Shown one piece after another: positions 7,933-15,897 of a stretch of 64,000 nt of DNA. This stretch comes from Sedimenticola sp. (lineage in GTDB: Bacteria; Pseudomonadota; Gammaproteobacteria; Chromatiales; Chromatiaceae). Position 1 is the stretch's first letter. Every line of letters starts with the position of its first letter. Made by a program: the position numbers and the translations under genes. The notes beneath the pieces were generated by a model. The model ran no database searches. It was not told the DNA's origin and saw only the letters and a program-made list of their open reading frames with translations. The stretch spans positions 62,001 to 126,000 of the forward strand of contig PKUO01000088.1 of the NCBI GenBank assembly GCA_002869585.1, given 5' to 3'.

Positions 7933-10185
7933 TTAGAACTTGAATGGGCTCAGGCCGATTCGCTCGACGGTTTCAGCCATGTCGTTAATCAGCTTGGGCG
8001 CACGCGTTACGTCGGTGATCGCCACCTCGTAGACTTCGACGCGCTCCGGCTCCAGATTCAGCGACTGCAGGGTGTCGCCCACTTTGCTCATGCGCTCATG
8101 CGCGATCGCTGAGCCGCGAACGAAGTGACACTGATAGTCATCGCCCTTCTGACAGCCCATCAGAACTATGCCGTCGTATCCGCTGTTGAGCGCATCGGTG
8201 ATCCATGACAGGCTCACAGAACCCAGGCAGCGTACCGGGATGATGCGCGCCCATGGGTTGATCTCGGTGCCGTTCATGGATGCCTGGTCAAGTGCAGGAT
8301 AGGCATCGTTTTCGCAGGCGAGTACCAGAATGCGCGGCTTCTCGTCGAACTCTTCCGGCATATCCACATTTTTCAACTGCTGACCAACGGTGTCGATCGA
8401 GTAGTTTTCGAAGGAGATGACACGTACCGGGCAGGCGCCCATACAGGTGCCGCAGCGGCGGCAGCGCGCCTCGTTGAACTGCGGATATTTCTGCTCGTCT
8501 TCGTTGATGGCGCCGAACGGACATTCAACAGTACAGCGCTTACACTGGGTACAGCCTTCTTTGCGGAAGCTCGGGTAGGAGAGGTCGCCCACGCGAGGAT
8601 GCGCTGCGCGGCCCTGGCCAGCATTTTCAGCGGCCTGGATCGCCTTCATGGCGGCACCGGCAGCATCATCGGCGGCCTGACGCATATCCATCGGACGACG
8701 CTGTGGACCGGCGGCATAGATGCCGGTACGGCGGGTCTCGTAGGGGAAGCAGATGAAGTGGGAATCGGTAAAGCCGTAACGCAGATGCGGAAGGTCGGTT
8801 CCCTGACGGTAGTCCAGGTTCAGGATGGAAGGTGGTGCAACATCCAGTTCCGCCTTGAGCTTGGCCTTTTCGACTTCGTCTTCGGTCTCTTCATAGGCGA
8901 GCTGTGCATAAGGATCGGGTCCGGTGTTGGGCACCATGCCGACATCCAGTACCACCAGGTCGGCCTGCATGCTGGTATCTTCATTCAGGATAAGATCCTT
9001 GAATTTGACTTCCAGAGTGCTGCCGGGGACTACCTCGCCCACATTACCCTTGGTGAAGGTAACCATCTTCTGCTGGCCGGAGCGATAGAAATCCTCGCCA
9101 GCGGCACCGGGGGTGCGCAGGTTGTCGAAGAAAATGGTGGTATCGCAGTCGTCACCGTTCAGCTCTTTCAGATACAGCGCCTGCTTGATGGCGATCAGGT
9201 CGCCAATGCCGTTGTGGTAAGGCAGCTGCCCATCCGCTTTAGAGTTCTGACCCACATTCTGAACGAAGGCAACCGCAGTCACCGGCTTGCCATCAGATGG
9301 TCGTTTGATCGGTCCGCCGTTCGCCTCTTTCGCCAGCTTTTCCATCTCCTCGTTGGTGATGATGTCGGCGCTGTTGGCATAGTTGAACTGGCTCAGGTTA
9401 CTCGGATCGTACAGGTTGAAGCCGGTAGCCTGGATGATCGCACCGATGCTGAGGTTGGTCGTGGAGCCTGATTCGGTAGCCAGGTCGACACTGAAACGGC
9501 CCGGTGCACCATCGGTTTTGGTGATGCTGCTATTCAGATAGACGGTGATCAGATCATTCGCTTCGATATCGGCGATCATCTTCTCAACGCCGGTATCCTG
9601 CGGGTCGGCATAGGGGGAGCGTGTCGGGATCGATTTGTAGTAGTTGGCCGCATGACCACCGAGAGCGCCGGTTTTTTCAACCAGATGTACCGGATAGCCG
9701 GCGGTGGCCGCTTCGATGGCCGCAGTCATTCCTGTGATACCGCCACCGACAACGAGAATGTTCCGGTTCAGTTGCTGCTCACTGGAGCCTGAAGGCTTGG
9801 TCATATACTTGACTTCGGCGCAGGCCATGCGGATGTAGTCGTCGGCCATCTCCTGCGTGGTTTCCTGGTGTTCCGGGGCGTCCGGGCGAACCCAGATCAC
9901 GCCTTCACGCAGGTTGGCGCGGGACATGGCGACATCGGTGAAGTTGAATGCTTCCACCTTGGCGCGGCGCGAGCAGGCGGCGATCATGATGTGCGTGGCG
10001 CCAACGTCGGCGATGTCATCACGAATCATCTGTACGCCTTCGGCGCTGCACAGCATTTCGTGCTGTTTGCAGCTCTGCATCTTGCCTTCACGGGTGGCAA
10101 TCATCTCCAACTGACTGGCATCGAGTCGATCGCCAATGCCGCAACCGGTGCAGATGTATCCGGCAAATTTCTTTTCATCAGCCAC
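7933..10185 (-). CDS. qmoB: Quinone-modifying oxidoreductase subunit QmoB (HdrA/MvhD-like)
   Basis: A 750-residue flavoprotein. Order of parts: N-terminal CTGCGIG motif (residue 12), FAD-binding loop VVGGGITGMTAA (about 145), two ferredoxin motifs CTQCKRCTVECPFG and CRRCGTCMGACPVR (about 543-585), and a C-terminal MvhD-like domain with LACEND, VRCLGS and LMGCQKGDDYQCH. This fused HdrA plus MvhD layout defines QmoB. GTG at 10185 is the chosen start: GGAGGG precedes it, and it lies four bases after the qmoA stop. The ATG at 10266 would overlap qmoA heavily and adds residues without family features. The complex is expected to take electrons from AprBA to the quinone pool. Confidence 0.95.
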   Translation of the reverse strand: MADEKKFAGYICTGCGIGDRLDASQLEMIATREGKMQSCKQHEMLCSAEGVQMIRDDIADVGATHIMIAACSRRAKVEAFNFTDVAMSRANLREGVIWVRPDAPEHQETTQEMADDYIRMACAEVKYMTKPSGSSEQQLNRNILVVGGGITGMTAAIEAATAGYPVHLVEKTGALGGHAANYYKSIPTRSPYADPQDTGVEKMIADIEANDLITVYLNSSITKTDGAPGRFSVDLATESGSTTNLSIGAIIQATGFNLYDPSNLSQFNYANSADIITNEEMEKLAKEANGGPIKRPSDGKPVTAVAFVQNVGQNSKADGQLPYHNGIGDLIAIKQALYLKELNGDDCDTTIFFDNLRTPGAAGEDFYRSGQQKMVTFTKGNVGEVVPGSTLEVKFKDLILNEDTSMQADLVVLDVGMVPNTGPDPYAQLAYEETEDEVEKAKLKAELDVAPPSILNLDYRQGTDLPHLRYGFTDSHFICFPYETRRTGIYAAGPQRRPMDMRQAADDAAGAAMKAIQAAENAGQGRAAHPRVGDLSYPSFRKEGCTQCKRCTVECPFGAINEDEQKYPQFNEARCRRCGTCMGACPVRVISFENYSIDTVGQQLKNVDMPEEFDEKPRILVLACENDAYPALDQASMNGTEINPWARIIPVRCLGSVSLSWITDALNSGYDGIVLMGCQKGDDYQCHFVRGSAIAHERMSKVGDTLQSLNLEPERVEVYEVAITDVTRAPKLINDMAETVERIGLSPFKF

Positions 10186-10189
10186 TTTC

Positions 10190-11485
10190 TTAACCCTCCG
10201 TTCTGGCGACGCGATTGACAACCTGAACCGCGCGCAGTGCAGCGCCTGTGGCCTGCTGTACAGCACGGTTCACGTCCAGTGCGTCTGATGCGCAACCAGC
10301 GGCGAATATGCCGCCGTTTTCAGGTGCGGGCTCGATGAAACCCTCTTCGTTGACCACGATATCGACAGGGAAGCTTCCCTTGTCAACGCTGGGTTCCATT
10401 CCCACTGCAAGCACCACCAGATCGTATTCGTCAGCGTAGCGGTTGTAGCCTTCAGTATCTACACCATGAAGAATGGGGTTGCCGTTTTCACGGTTTTCGA
10501 CAATCGAGGCGACCTTGGATTTGATGAACTTGACGTTCGGGTTTTTCCGGACGTTCTGGTAGAAGTCCTCAAACCGGTCGATAGCGCGGATGTCGATGTA
10601 GTAAATTGTGGATTTACCTTCGTCACCCCAGGCCTCTTGCACGAAGTGGGTCTGTTTCAGGGAGGCCATGCAGCAGATGCGTGAGCAGTGCAGCAGGTGA
10701 TTGTGGTCGCGAGAGCCGGCGCACTGGATGAACGCCACGTTTTTGGCCTCTTTGCCGTCTGAAGGCCGGACCAGCTTGCCGCCGGTGGGACCCTGGGGGT
10801 CGGCCATGCGCTCGAATTCGACGTTGGTGATCACATTCGCGAAACGGTCGTAACCATAGGGCTGAATCTTGTTGGCGTCGTAGGGTTTCCAGCCAGTCGC
10901 CCAAACCACCGCGCCGGCCTTGAAGGAGATGGTCTCTTCCTGCATGTCCAGATCGATGGCGTTGTATTTACAGGCGGCCTTGGCCTTCTCGGCATCATCG
11001 GTGCCAATCATCGCAGGATCAATGACGTAACGCTGCGGATGCGCCATCTTGTGCGGCAGATAGGCCCCCTTGCGCTTGCTCATCCCGGCCAGGCCATAGT
11101 TGAAGTCGTTGTCGAACTCCGACTCGATGGCGTTGGCGCAGTCGCCGCAGGCGGTGCAGTTGTCGTTGACATAGCGGGGGCTGATTTTTACCGTGGCGGT
11201 ATAGTCGCCTGCCTCACCGGCAATGTCGGTCACCTCTGCCATGGTCAAGATCACCACATTGGGGTTCATCTTGGCGCGGCGCTGGTTGATTTCCAGACCA
11301 CAGGTCGGAAAACACAGTTTGGGGAAATATTTGTACAGTTGGGTGATACGTCCACCAACAAAGGGGCGTTTTTCAACCAGCACGACCTTCTTGCCAGTTT
11401 CAGCGGCTTCCAGGGCTGCGGTCAGACCGCTGATCCCACCACCGACTACCAGGATGGTCTGGTTGGTTGCGATTACTTCCGTCAT
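10190..11485 (-). CDS. qmoA: Quinone-modifying oxidoreductase subunit QmoA (HdrA-like)
   Basis: A 431-residue HdrA-like flavoprotein. The N-terminus has VVGGGISGLTAALEAAETG (FAD loop) followed by CFPTCGLEIN, a QmoA/HdrA cysteine motif; NDNCTACGDCAN lies near residue 115 and CAGSRD plus CSRICCMASLKQ near 255-275. It is the first gene of the minus-strand qmoA-qmoB-hdrC-hdrB operon. ATG at 11485 has a strong GGAGGA ribosome site. QmoA is the subunit thought to contact AprBA. The operon is convergent with aprBA, not continuous with it, with three unrelated genes between them. Confidence 0.95.
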   Translation of the reverse strand: MTEVIATNQTILVVGGGISGLTAALEAAETGKKVVLVEKRPFVGGRITQLYKYFPKLCFPTCGLEINQRRAKMNPNVVILTMAEVTDIAGEAGDYTATVKISPRYVNDNCTACGDCANAIESEFDNDFNYGLAGMSKRKGAYLPHKMAHPQRYVIDPAMIGTDDAEKAKAACKYNAIDLDMQEETISFKAGAVVWATGWKPYDANKIQPYGYDRFANVITNVEFERMADPQGPTGGKLVRPSDGKEAKNVAFIQCAGSRDHNHLLHCSRICCMASLKQTHFVQEAWGDEGKSTIYYIDIRAIDRFEDFYQNVRKNPNVKFIKSKVASIVENRENGNPILHGVDTEGYNRYADEYDLVVLAVGMEPSVDKGSFPVDIVVNEEGFIEPAPENGGIFAAGCASDALDVNRAVQQATGAALRAVQVVNRVARTEG

Positions 11486-11925
11486 GGATTTTCCTCCGTC
11501 GCGGAAAGGGCTCTCGGCTCATCGGTACTTCGGTCCGGTTAGGGATTTCAGTACTGGGCGTTACATGAAAAAAGCGGGAATTCCCGTCTCTATTTTAGAA
11601 CTCAATAAGATACTCTTATTCCTCTGTTATCGCTATAAAAAAGCCTTAATAGATGGATTGAAATTACCAATGGTGTTGCTTCCCGGTCTGTTCGCCCTGC
11701 AGACGCTTCTGGCGCGCCGGACGGTTGGCTGTGGTAGTCTTTGATTATGCGCAATGATGATGGTTTAGCGGCTATACTCAGGGTGTTGCCTGGTTCTTTT
11801 GTTGGCCTGGGGGAGGGTGGGTGCGCCTATGGCCATGGCAGATGGGCGTGTTTTGCCGGGATTGTAGTTCGCAGCCTGGACATTCGGGGGAAATGTCCCC
11901 GTCAATATAAGAAGGAGTTTCTCTA
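11486..11925. other. Divergent intergenic region between qmoA and the PilZ-type gene
   Basis: About 440 bases without a credible gene. In the qmoA leader, the palindrome CGGGAATTCCCG (11575-11586) is followed on the minus strand by six T, resembling a weak terminator or attenuator 90 bases before qmoA. On the plus strand TATACT (11773-11778) is a possible -10 box, and a seven-base-pair hairpin (11878-11884 with 11892-11898) precedes the PilZ-type gene. Confidence 0.4.
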
Positions 11926-13806
11926 GTGACCCGATCCAGTAATTCTTTCCTGTTGCCTTCGCGCAAAAAAATAATATCGGGACAGACAGGTTTCGAGCAG
12001 AAGCTGTTCAAGCAGTGGGTCGAAGATCTGCCGATTGGCAACGTCGGGCTGACGGCCCGCCTGCTGTATGACCGGCTCCACGAGATGAACCGTCTGGAGT
12101 TTCCGCCCGTCGAACGTTTTCGCGCCCTCGAGATGATCATGGAGCCCTTGCAGTTCGTGCTTGGGTCATTGTCCAAGGATCTTATCAGAGAGCCCCTGCC
12201 GCTTTCCAAGCGAAATGTTCTGATCGCCGAACTGGTGACCAAGCTCGATGTGCTGATCATCCAGGCCTATAAGACGGTGCTGGATCAGTTTCATCACGAC
12301 TCTATTGCCGGCATGGTACTACACAAGGGGTGCCGCGCAGAGGCCCTGCATCGGGTGCTCTATTTCTTTGGCCGTGCGCTGTTGACCGCCTACCAGCTCT
12401 ACCAGAGCCCGCCCAGGCACATCTGGCAGGAGATCCATGGCATCTATCACTATGCGGTTGAATCGAAACTGCATGACAAGCTGCTGGATAACGAGGAGCA
12501 GGGGGATGTTCGCAAATCCACCGCCACTGACCTGTACAAGCAGATTCTGCTGCTCTCTCTTGCGGGTCCCTATCGTCTGCAGCCGGGTGAAATCGGCAAG
12601 GTTTATCACGCGCTGTTGCGCTGGGTGTCCAAGGTGCGGCTGATCAACCTGGCCCATGCGGGGCCGGATGACGGGCTGTTTCTGGTGGACATCTCGGCGG
12701 ACATAGCCCCCAAATACCGGGCCATGCTGGGGGATGAGATCATCAAGATCGGCTGGGTGCTTGATACCTCCGGTTTGGCGGCCGAACTACTCAAAGAGCA
12801 TGAAGAGCTGACTGCCAAGTCGGGGGGTAAAGAGGCCATTCGTCCTCTCAATCACCCGTTGGCTGTCGGCGGTGATCTGCTGGCGCAACTGATGATGTGC
12901 TGGGGGGTCGGGCCCCAGCGGGCGGATGATCGGGTTGCGGTAGGCGGGCATGTCACGCTGACCTGCGGCATCGATACCCTGTACACCCTGTTTGGCGGTG
13001 AAGATCTGCCCGAGCTGTCCCAATCCAACTATCGGGTGGGGTCGCTCACTGGTGACAAGTAGAAGGCGGTTTCCCATGAACCGGTTTCCAGGTCACGCCT
13101 GGCCGCGGATGAATACCTGGTGGATAGTGGATCGGATCTGGAGGCATTCATCAAGCATCAGTTGAACAAAGAGGACGCTGAAGCGGAAGATGCAGAGGAA
13201 GAGGATAAGAGCGAAAAGCTCCACTCCTACATTATCGACGAAACAGACGAACTCAAAGGGGTATGCATCAAGCGTTGCGCCATCTACAACCAAAGCGCCA
13301 ACGGCTACCACCTCTCATGGAGCGGCGAGAGTGACACCCGCGCCCACGTCGGCGAACTGGTCGGGGTGAAACGCGATGATGGCGATGGGCGATTTCAGGT
13401 TGGTGTGATTCGCTGGATCAAGTCCAGCGTGGGCAATGCTATCGAATTTGGCGTGGAGCTGTTTCAGGGTGAAATGACGCCGATTATCATTTCCAGAAAG
13501 AAGCTGCTGCAGAATACGGCAGACAGCTGGCGGGGTTTTCTGCACCGTACCTCGCAGAATGCCGAAACCCTTTTTGCGCCGCTGTTCTATGCAGGTAATG
13601 ATGATCAGATCTTCATTCGAGTGGGCACCGAAGAGAGGCCGGTTGTACTGGGTCGGGCGCTGGAGAGCTCGGCCTCATTCGTGCAGTTTCAGTTCGACAC
13701 CCAGTCCCCACCGGAAGAAGCGCAAAAATCGCCCCAGCAGCCTGGCATTGCTGATCGGGTAGAGGATGCGCTGGACTTCGAGGGTATCTGGAACGACATC
13801 AAATAA
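11926..13806 (+). CDS. Large protein with degenerate PilZ domain, interrupted by in-frame TAG at codon 379
   Basis: One 626-codon frame from GTG at 11926 (AAGGAG upstream) to TAA at 13806, broken only by TAG at 13060-13062. The first 378 residues are helical with no motif I can name. After the TAG come 19 open codons, an acidic linker, and a domain with NQSANG, which fits the (D/N)xSxxG half of the PilZ c-di-GMP motif, ending in a WIKSSVG...FGVELF stretch typical of PilZ C-termini. The RxxxR half is not obvious; an Arg-rich stretch lies just after the TAG. A separate second gene starting at GTG 13120 is possible but has no ribosome site. GGDEF proteins and PilU elsewhere in the window make c-di-GMP signalling plausible. 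Confidence 0.65.
13060..13062 (+). other. In-frame amber codon in the PilZ-type gene
   Basis: TAG codon 379, flanked by Lys codons on both sides. The same frame remains open for 57 bases to the next possible start (GTG 13120) and then to 13806. Confidence 0.85.
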
Positions 13807-13848
13807 CATGAAAGCCAAACAATAATATAGAGAGACGAGGAGGTGTGT

Positions 13849-14478
13849 ATGCGAATTTACAGATGGATGGGCGTAGGATTGCTTTGCGCTGCTACGGGTA
13901 TGGTGCAGGCGCAATCCTACTATCCACAGGCGCGACAGTACCGGGCGCCGGCCCAGGCTCCCGTGCAGGCGCCGGGGCCGGCCATGGTGTTACGCCACGG
14001 CCTGAACAAGCTGATGGCGTTTGTCGCCCAGGACGAACCGCCGGCCAGCGGGGAGATGATGCTGTTTCTCGAGAAGGAGATCAGCCCTTATTTTGACTTT
14101 GAGTACATGGCGCAGTGGGTCGGTGGTGGCAACTGGCAGCGTATGTCGCCCCAACAGCAGCAACAGATGTCCGCGCAACTGCAGCAGATGTTCCTGACTG
14201 CGTTGTCTCAGAAGCTGTCGAAATTTGGCGGACAGGGGTTCAAGGTGCTGCGCGCCCGTCCAGGTCAGGGCGGCGAGGTTACGGTTCCCGTTGCTGTGCA
14301 GAATCCCGGGGGATATCCATCCCGGCTGAACTTCCGATTTTATCGCAGTCAGTCCGGTGGCTGGCGGGTGTTCGATGTATCCGCCAATGGCTCCAGCGCG
14401 CTGGTCTACTATCGTCAGCATTTCAATCGTACCGGGTATCCCTCCCGACAGGGACGTCCCATCCAACGACGTAACTGA
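13849..14478 (+). CDS. MlaC/Ttg2D-like periplasmic protein
   Basis: A 209-residue exported protein. A signal peptide of about 20 residues ends at AQA-QSYY. After a Pro/Ala/Gln-rich linker comes an MlaC-type domain: YFDFEYMAQWVGGGNWQRMSPQQQQQM, a run through LSKF, and ALVYYRQHFN near the end. MlaC family proteins carry phospholipids across the periplasm to an MCE-type ABC transporter, or have related hydrophobic ligands. No mla transporter genes lie beside it. ATG at 13849 follows GAGGAGG. It may be cotranscribed with the PilZ-type gene 42 bases upstream. Confidence 0.75.
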   Translation: MRIYRWMGVGLLCAATGMVQAQSYYPQARQYRAPAQAPVQAPGPAMVLRHGLNKLMAFVAQDEPPASGEMMLFLEKEISPYFDFEYMAQWVGGGNWQRMSPQQQQQMSAQLQQMFLTALSQKLSKFGGQGFKVLRARPGQGGEVTVPVAVQNPGGYPSRLNFRFYRSQSGGWRVFDVSANGSSALVYYRQHFNRTGYPSRQGRPIQRRN

Positions 14479-14607
14479 TCAGCTCCGGCAGATTTCATGA
14501 CAGGCAGGGTGTTTGATCCTGCCTGTCCGTTCTCCTGCCATGGGAACTCTGCTGAGATTATCCTGACCAAACAAGTGGCGGGTTAATAAATTCAGCAGGC
14601 TCTATTT

Positions 14608-15141
14608 ATGTCCTCACATCTACCGGATCAATCAACGGGTCAGCGGCGTCTGGGTAAGTGGCTGATGCTGGCGAGCTGGATTTCTCTGATCATTCTGCTG
14701 ACTATGCTGTTCCGCTCCTTACTCGACGATCAATACAATCCCAACACCTCTCCGGTGGTGATGTCCGCCGAGGAGGGGGCGCGCGAGATTGTGTTACAGA
14801 GAAACCGTCATGGTCACTATGTTGCCACCGGAAAGATCAATGGCCATGACGTGGTGTTTCTGCTGGATACAGGCGCGACTGCGGTAGCCGTGCCCGAACA
14901 GTTGGCTGACCAACTTGGCCTGCAACGGGGCATGCCGGGTGTCAGTAGAACCGCCAATGGCAATGTGCAGGTCTGGTCTACCCGTATTGAACGGATCAGT
15001 CTCGGCGGGATAGAGCAGCGTAATGTGCGGGCCAGTATATTACCGAACATGCCAGCCAATGAGGTGTTGCTGGGGATGAGCTTTCTCAAGCATCTGGAGT
15101 TGCTGCAAAGAGGCGATCAACTCACGCTGCGGCAGTATTGA
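14608..15141 (+). CDS. Membrane-anchored retropepsin-like aspartic protease (TIGR02281 type)
   Basis: A 177-residue protein with one N-terminal membrane helix (about residues 20-40) and a single retropepsin-like domain facing the periplasm. The catalytic loop is LLDTGATAVAVPE (about residues 88-100), and NEVLLGMSFLKHLE near the C-terminus is the family's closing motif. Proteins of this clan AA type dimerise to form the active site; their natural substrates are unknown. It lies 130 bases after the MlaC-like gene and ends at a bidirectional terminator shared with the HU-type gene. Confidence 0.88.
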   Translation: MSSHLPDQSTGQRRLGKWLMLASWISLIILLTMLFRSLLDDQYNPNTSPVVMSAEEGAREIVLQRNRHGHYVATGKINGHDVVFLLDTGATAVAVPEQLADQLGLQRGMPGVSRTANGNVQVWSTRIERISLGGIEQRNVRASILPNMPANEVLLGMSFLKHLELLQRGDQLTLRQY

Positions 15142-15160
15142 TTGCAGGGTGTGGGTCAAA

Positions 15161-15192
15161 CAAAAAGGGCGCCTTCCGAGACGCCCTTTTTG
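15161..15192. terminator. Bidirectional terminator
   Basis: A perfect 11-base-pair stem (15161-15171 with 15182-15192), A-rich on the left and T-rich on the right, so it works in both directions. It separates the convergent protease and HU-type genes. Confidence 0.93.
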
Positions 15193-15196
15193 TTGA

Positions 15197-15646
15197 TCAG
15201 TTCAAGGTGTCTTTCAATGCCTTGAGCGGAGCCACCTTGATAACGGTGGAGGCTGGCTTGGCAGCGATTTTGATCGCTTCGCCGGTAGCCGGGTTACGGC
15301 CCATTCTGGCCTTGCGGGCGGGTTTCTTCACGCGACGGATTTTAACGCCGGTGTCAGGGATGATGAACTCGCCTGATCCACGACGCTGCATGTGACGCTG
15401 AATGAGCTGACCCAGATTGCTGAAAACATCGGCAACCTGTTTTCTGGTAAGACCGGTATCTTCGGCGATTGCCTGAAGGATTTGGGTTTTGGTCTGCTTG
15501 GTGTTGATTGACTTGAGGGTCGCTGGCGCGGCTGCTTTCTTGGGTGCAGCAGTTTTCTTAACTGTTGCTTTCTTGACTGTTGTTTTGGCTCTTGCGGGTG
15601 CTTTCTTTACCGCAGTCTTTTTTGCTGCTTTTTTCTTTACGGCCAT
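15197..15646 (-). CDS. HU/IHF-family DNA-binding protein with lysine/alanine-rich tail
   Basis: A 149-residue nucleoid-type protein. Residues 1-50 are a histone H1-like tail of Lys, Ala, Pro and Thr (repeated KKA, VKK and KKTA patterns). Residues 55-149 form an HU-like domain: TKTQILQAIAEDTGLTRKQVADVF, then RRVKKPARKARMGRNPATGE, the DNA-intercalating arm with the GRNPATGE motif. Such tailed HU proteins are common in gammaproteobacteria. ATG at 15646 (AGGAGT upstream) is chosen over an upstream extension that lacks a ribosome site. The AT-rich 250 bases upstream are the likely promoter region. Confidence 0.92.
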   Translation of the reverse strand: MAVKKKAAKKTAVKKAPARAKTTVKKATVKKTAAPKKAAAPATLKSINTKQTKTQILQAIAEDTGLTRKQVADVFSNLGQLIQRHMQRRGSGEFIIPDTGVKIRRVKKPARKARMGRNPATGEAIKIAAKPASTVIKVAPLKALKDTLN

Positions 15647-15897
15647 GTAAGACTCCTGGGTTTGCTGAAAGGGTGCGGCGTTAACATAGCATATATTCTG
15701 ATTTTTCAAATAGTAATAAACAGTAAAATCACTGTGTTTTTAGCATAAATGTGCTGTTTTTCAATGAAAATGCGGGCTTTTGTGCAGAATCGGGCGAGTC
15801 TGCCTTGGCAATTGAAACCCTGTGGCTGGAATGCGCAGGGCGATAAGGCAATGGAATTGTGACTGTCCAGATCCTCTTTCGACTGAGAAAACACTGG

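Noticed and set aside
8599-9471. Plus-strand frame of 290 codons inside qmoB
   Set aside because: Shadow of qmoB; no ribosome site and no recognisable domain.
13120-13806. Independent second gene starting at GTG 13120
   Set aside because: It is in the same frame as the upstream gene, with no stop between them other than the single TAG, and has no ribosome site. One interrupted gene is the better reading, though not proven.
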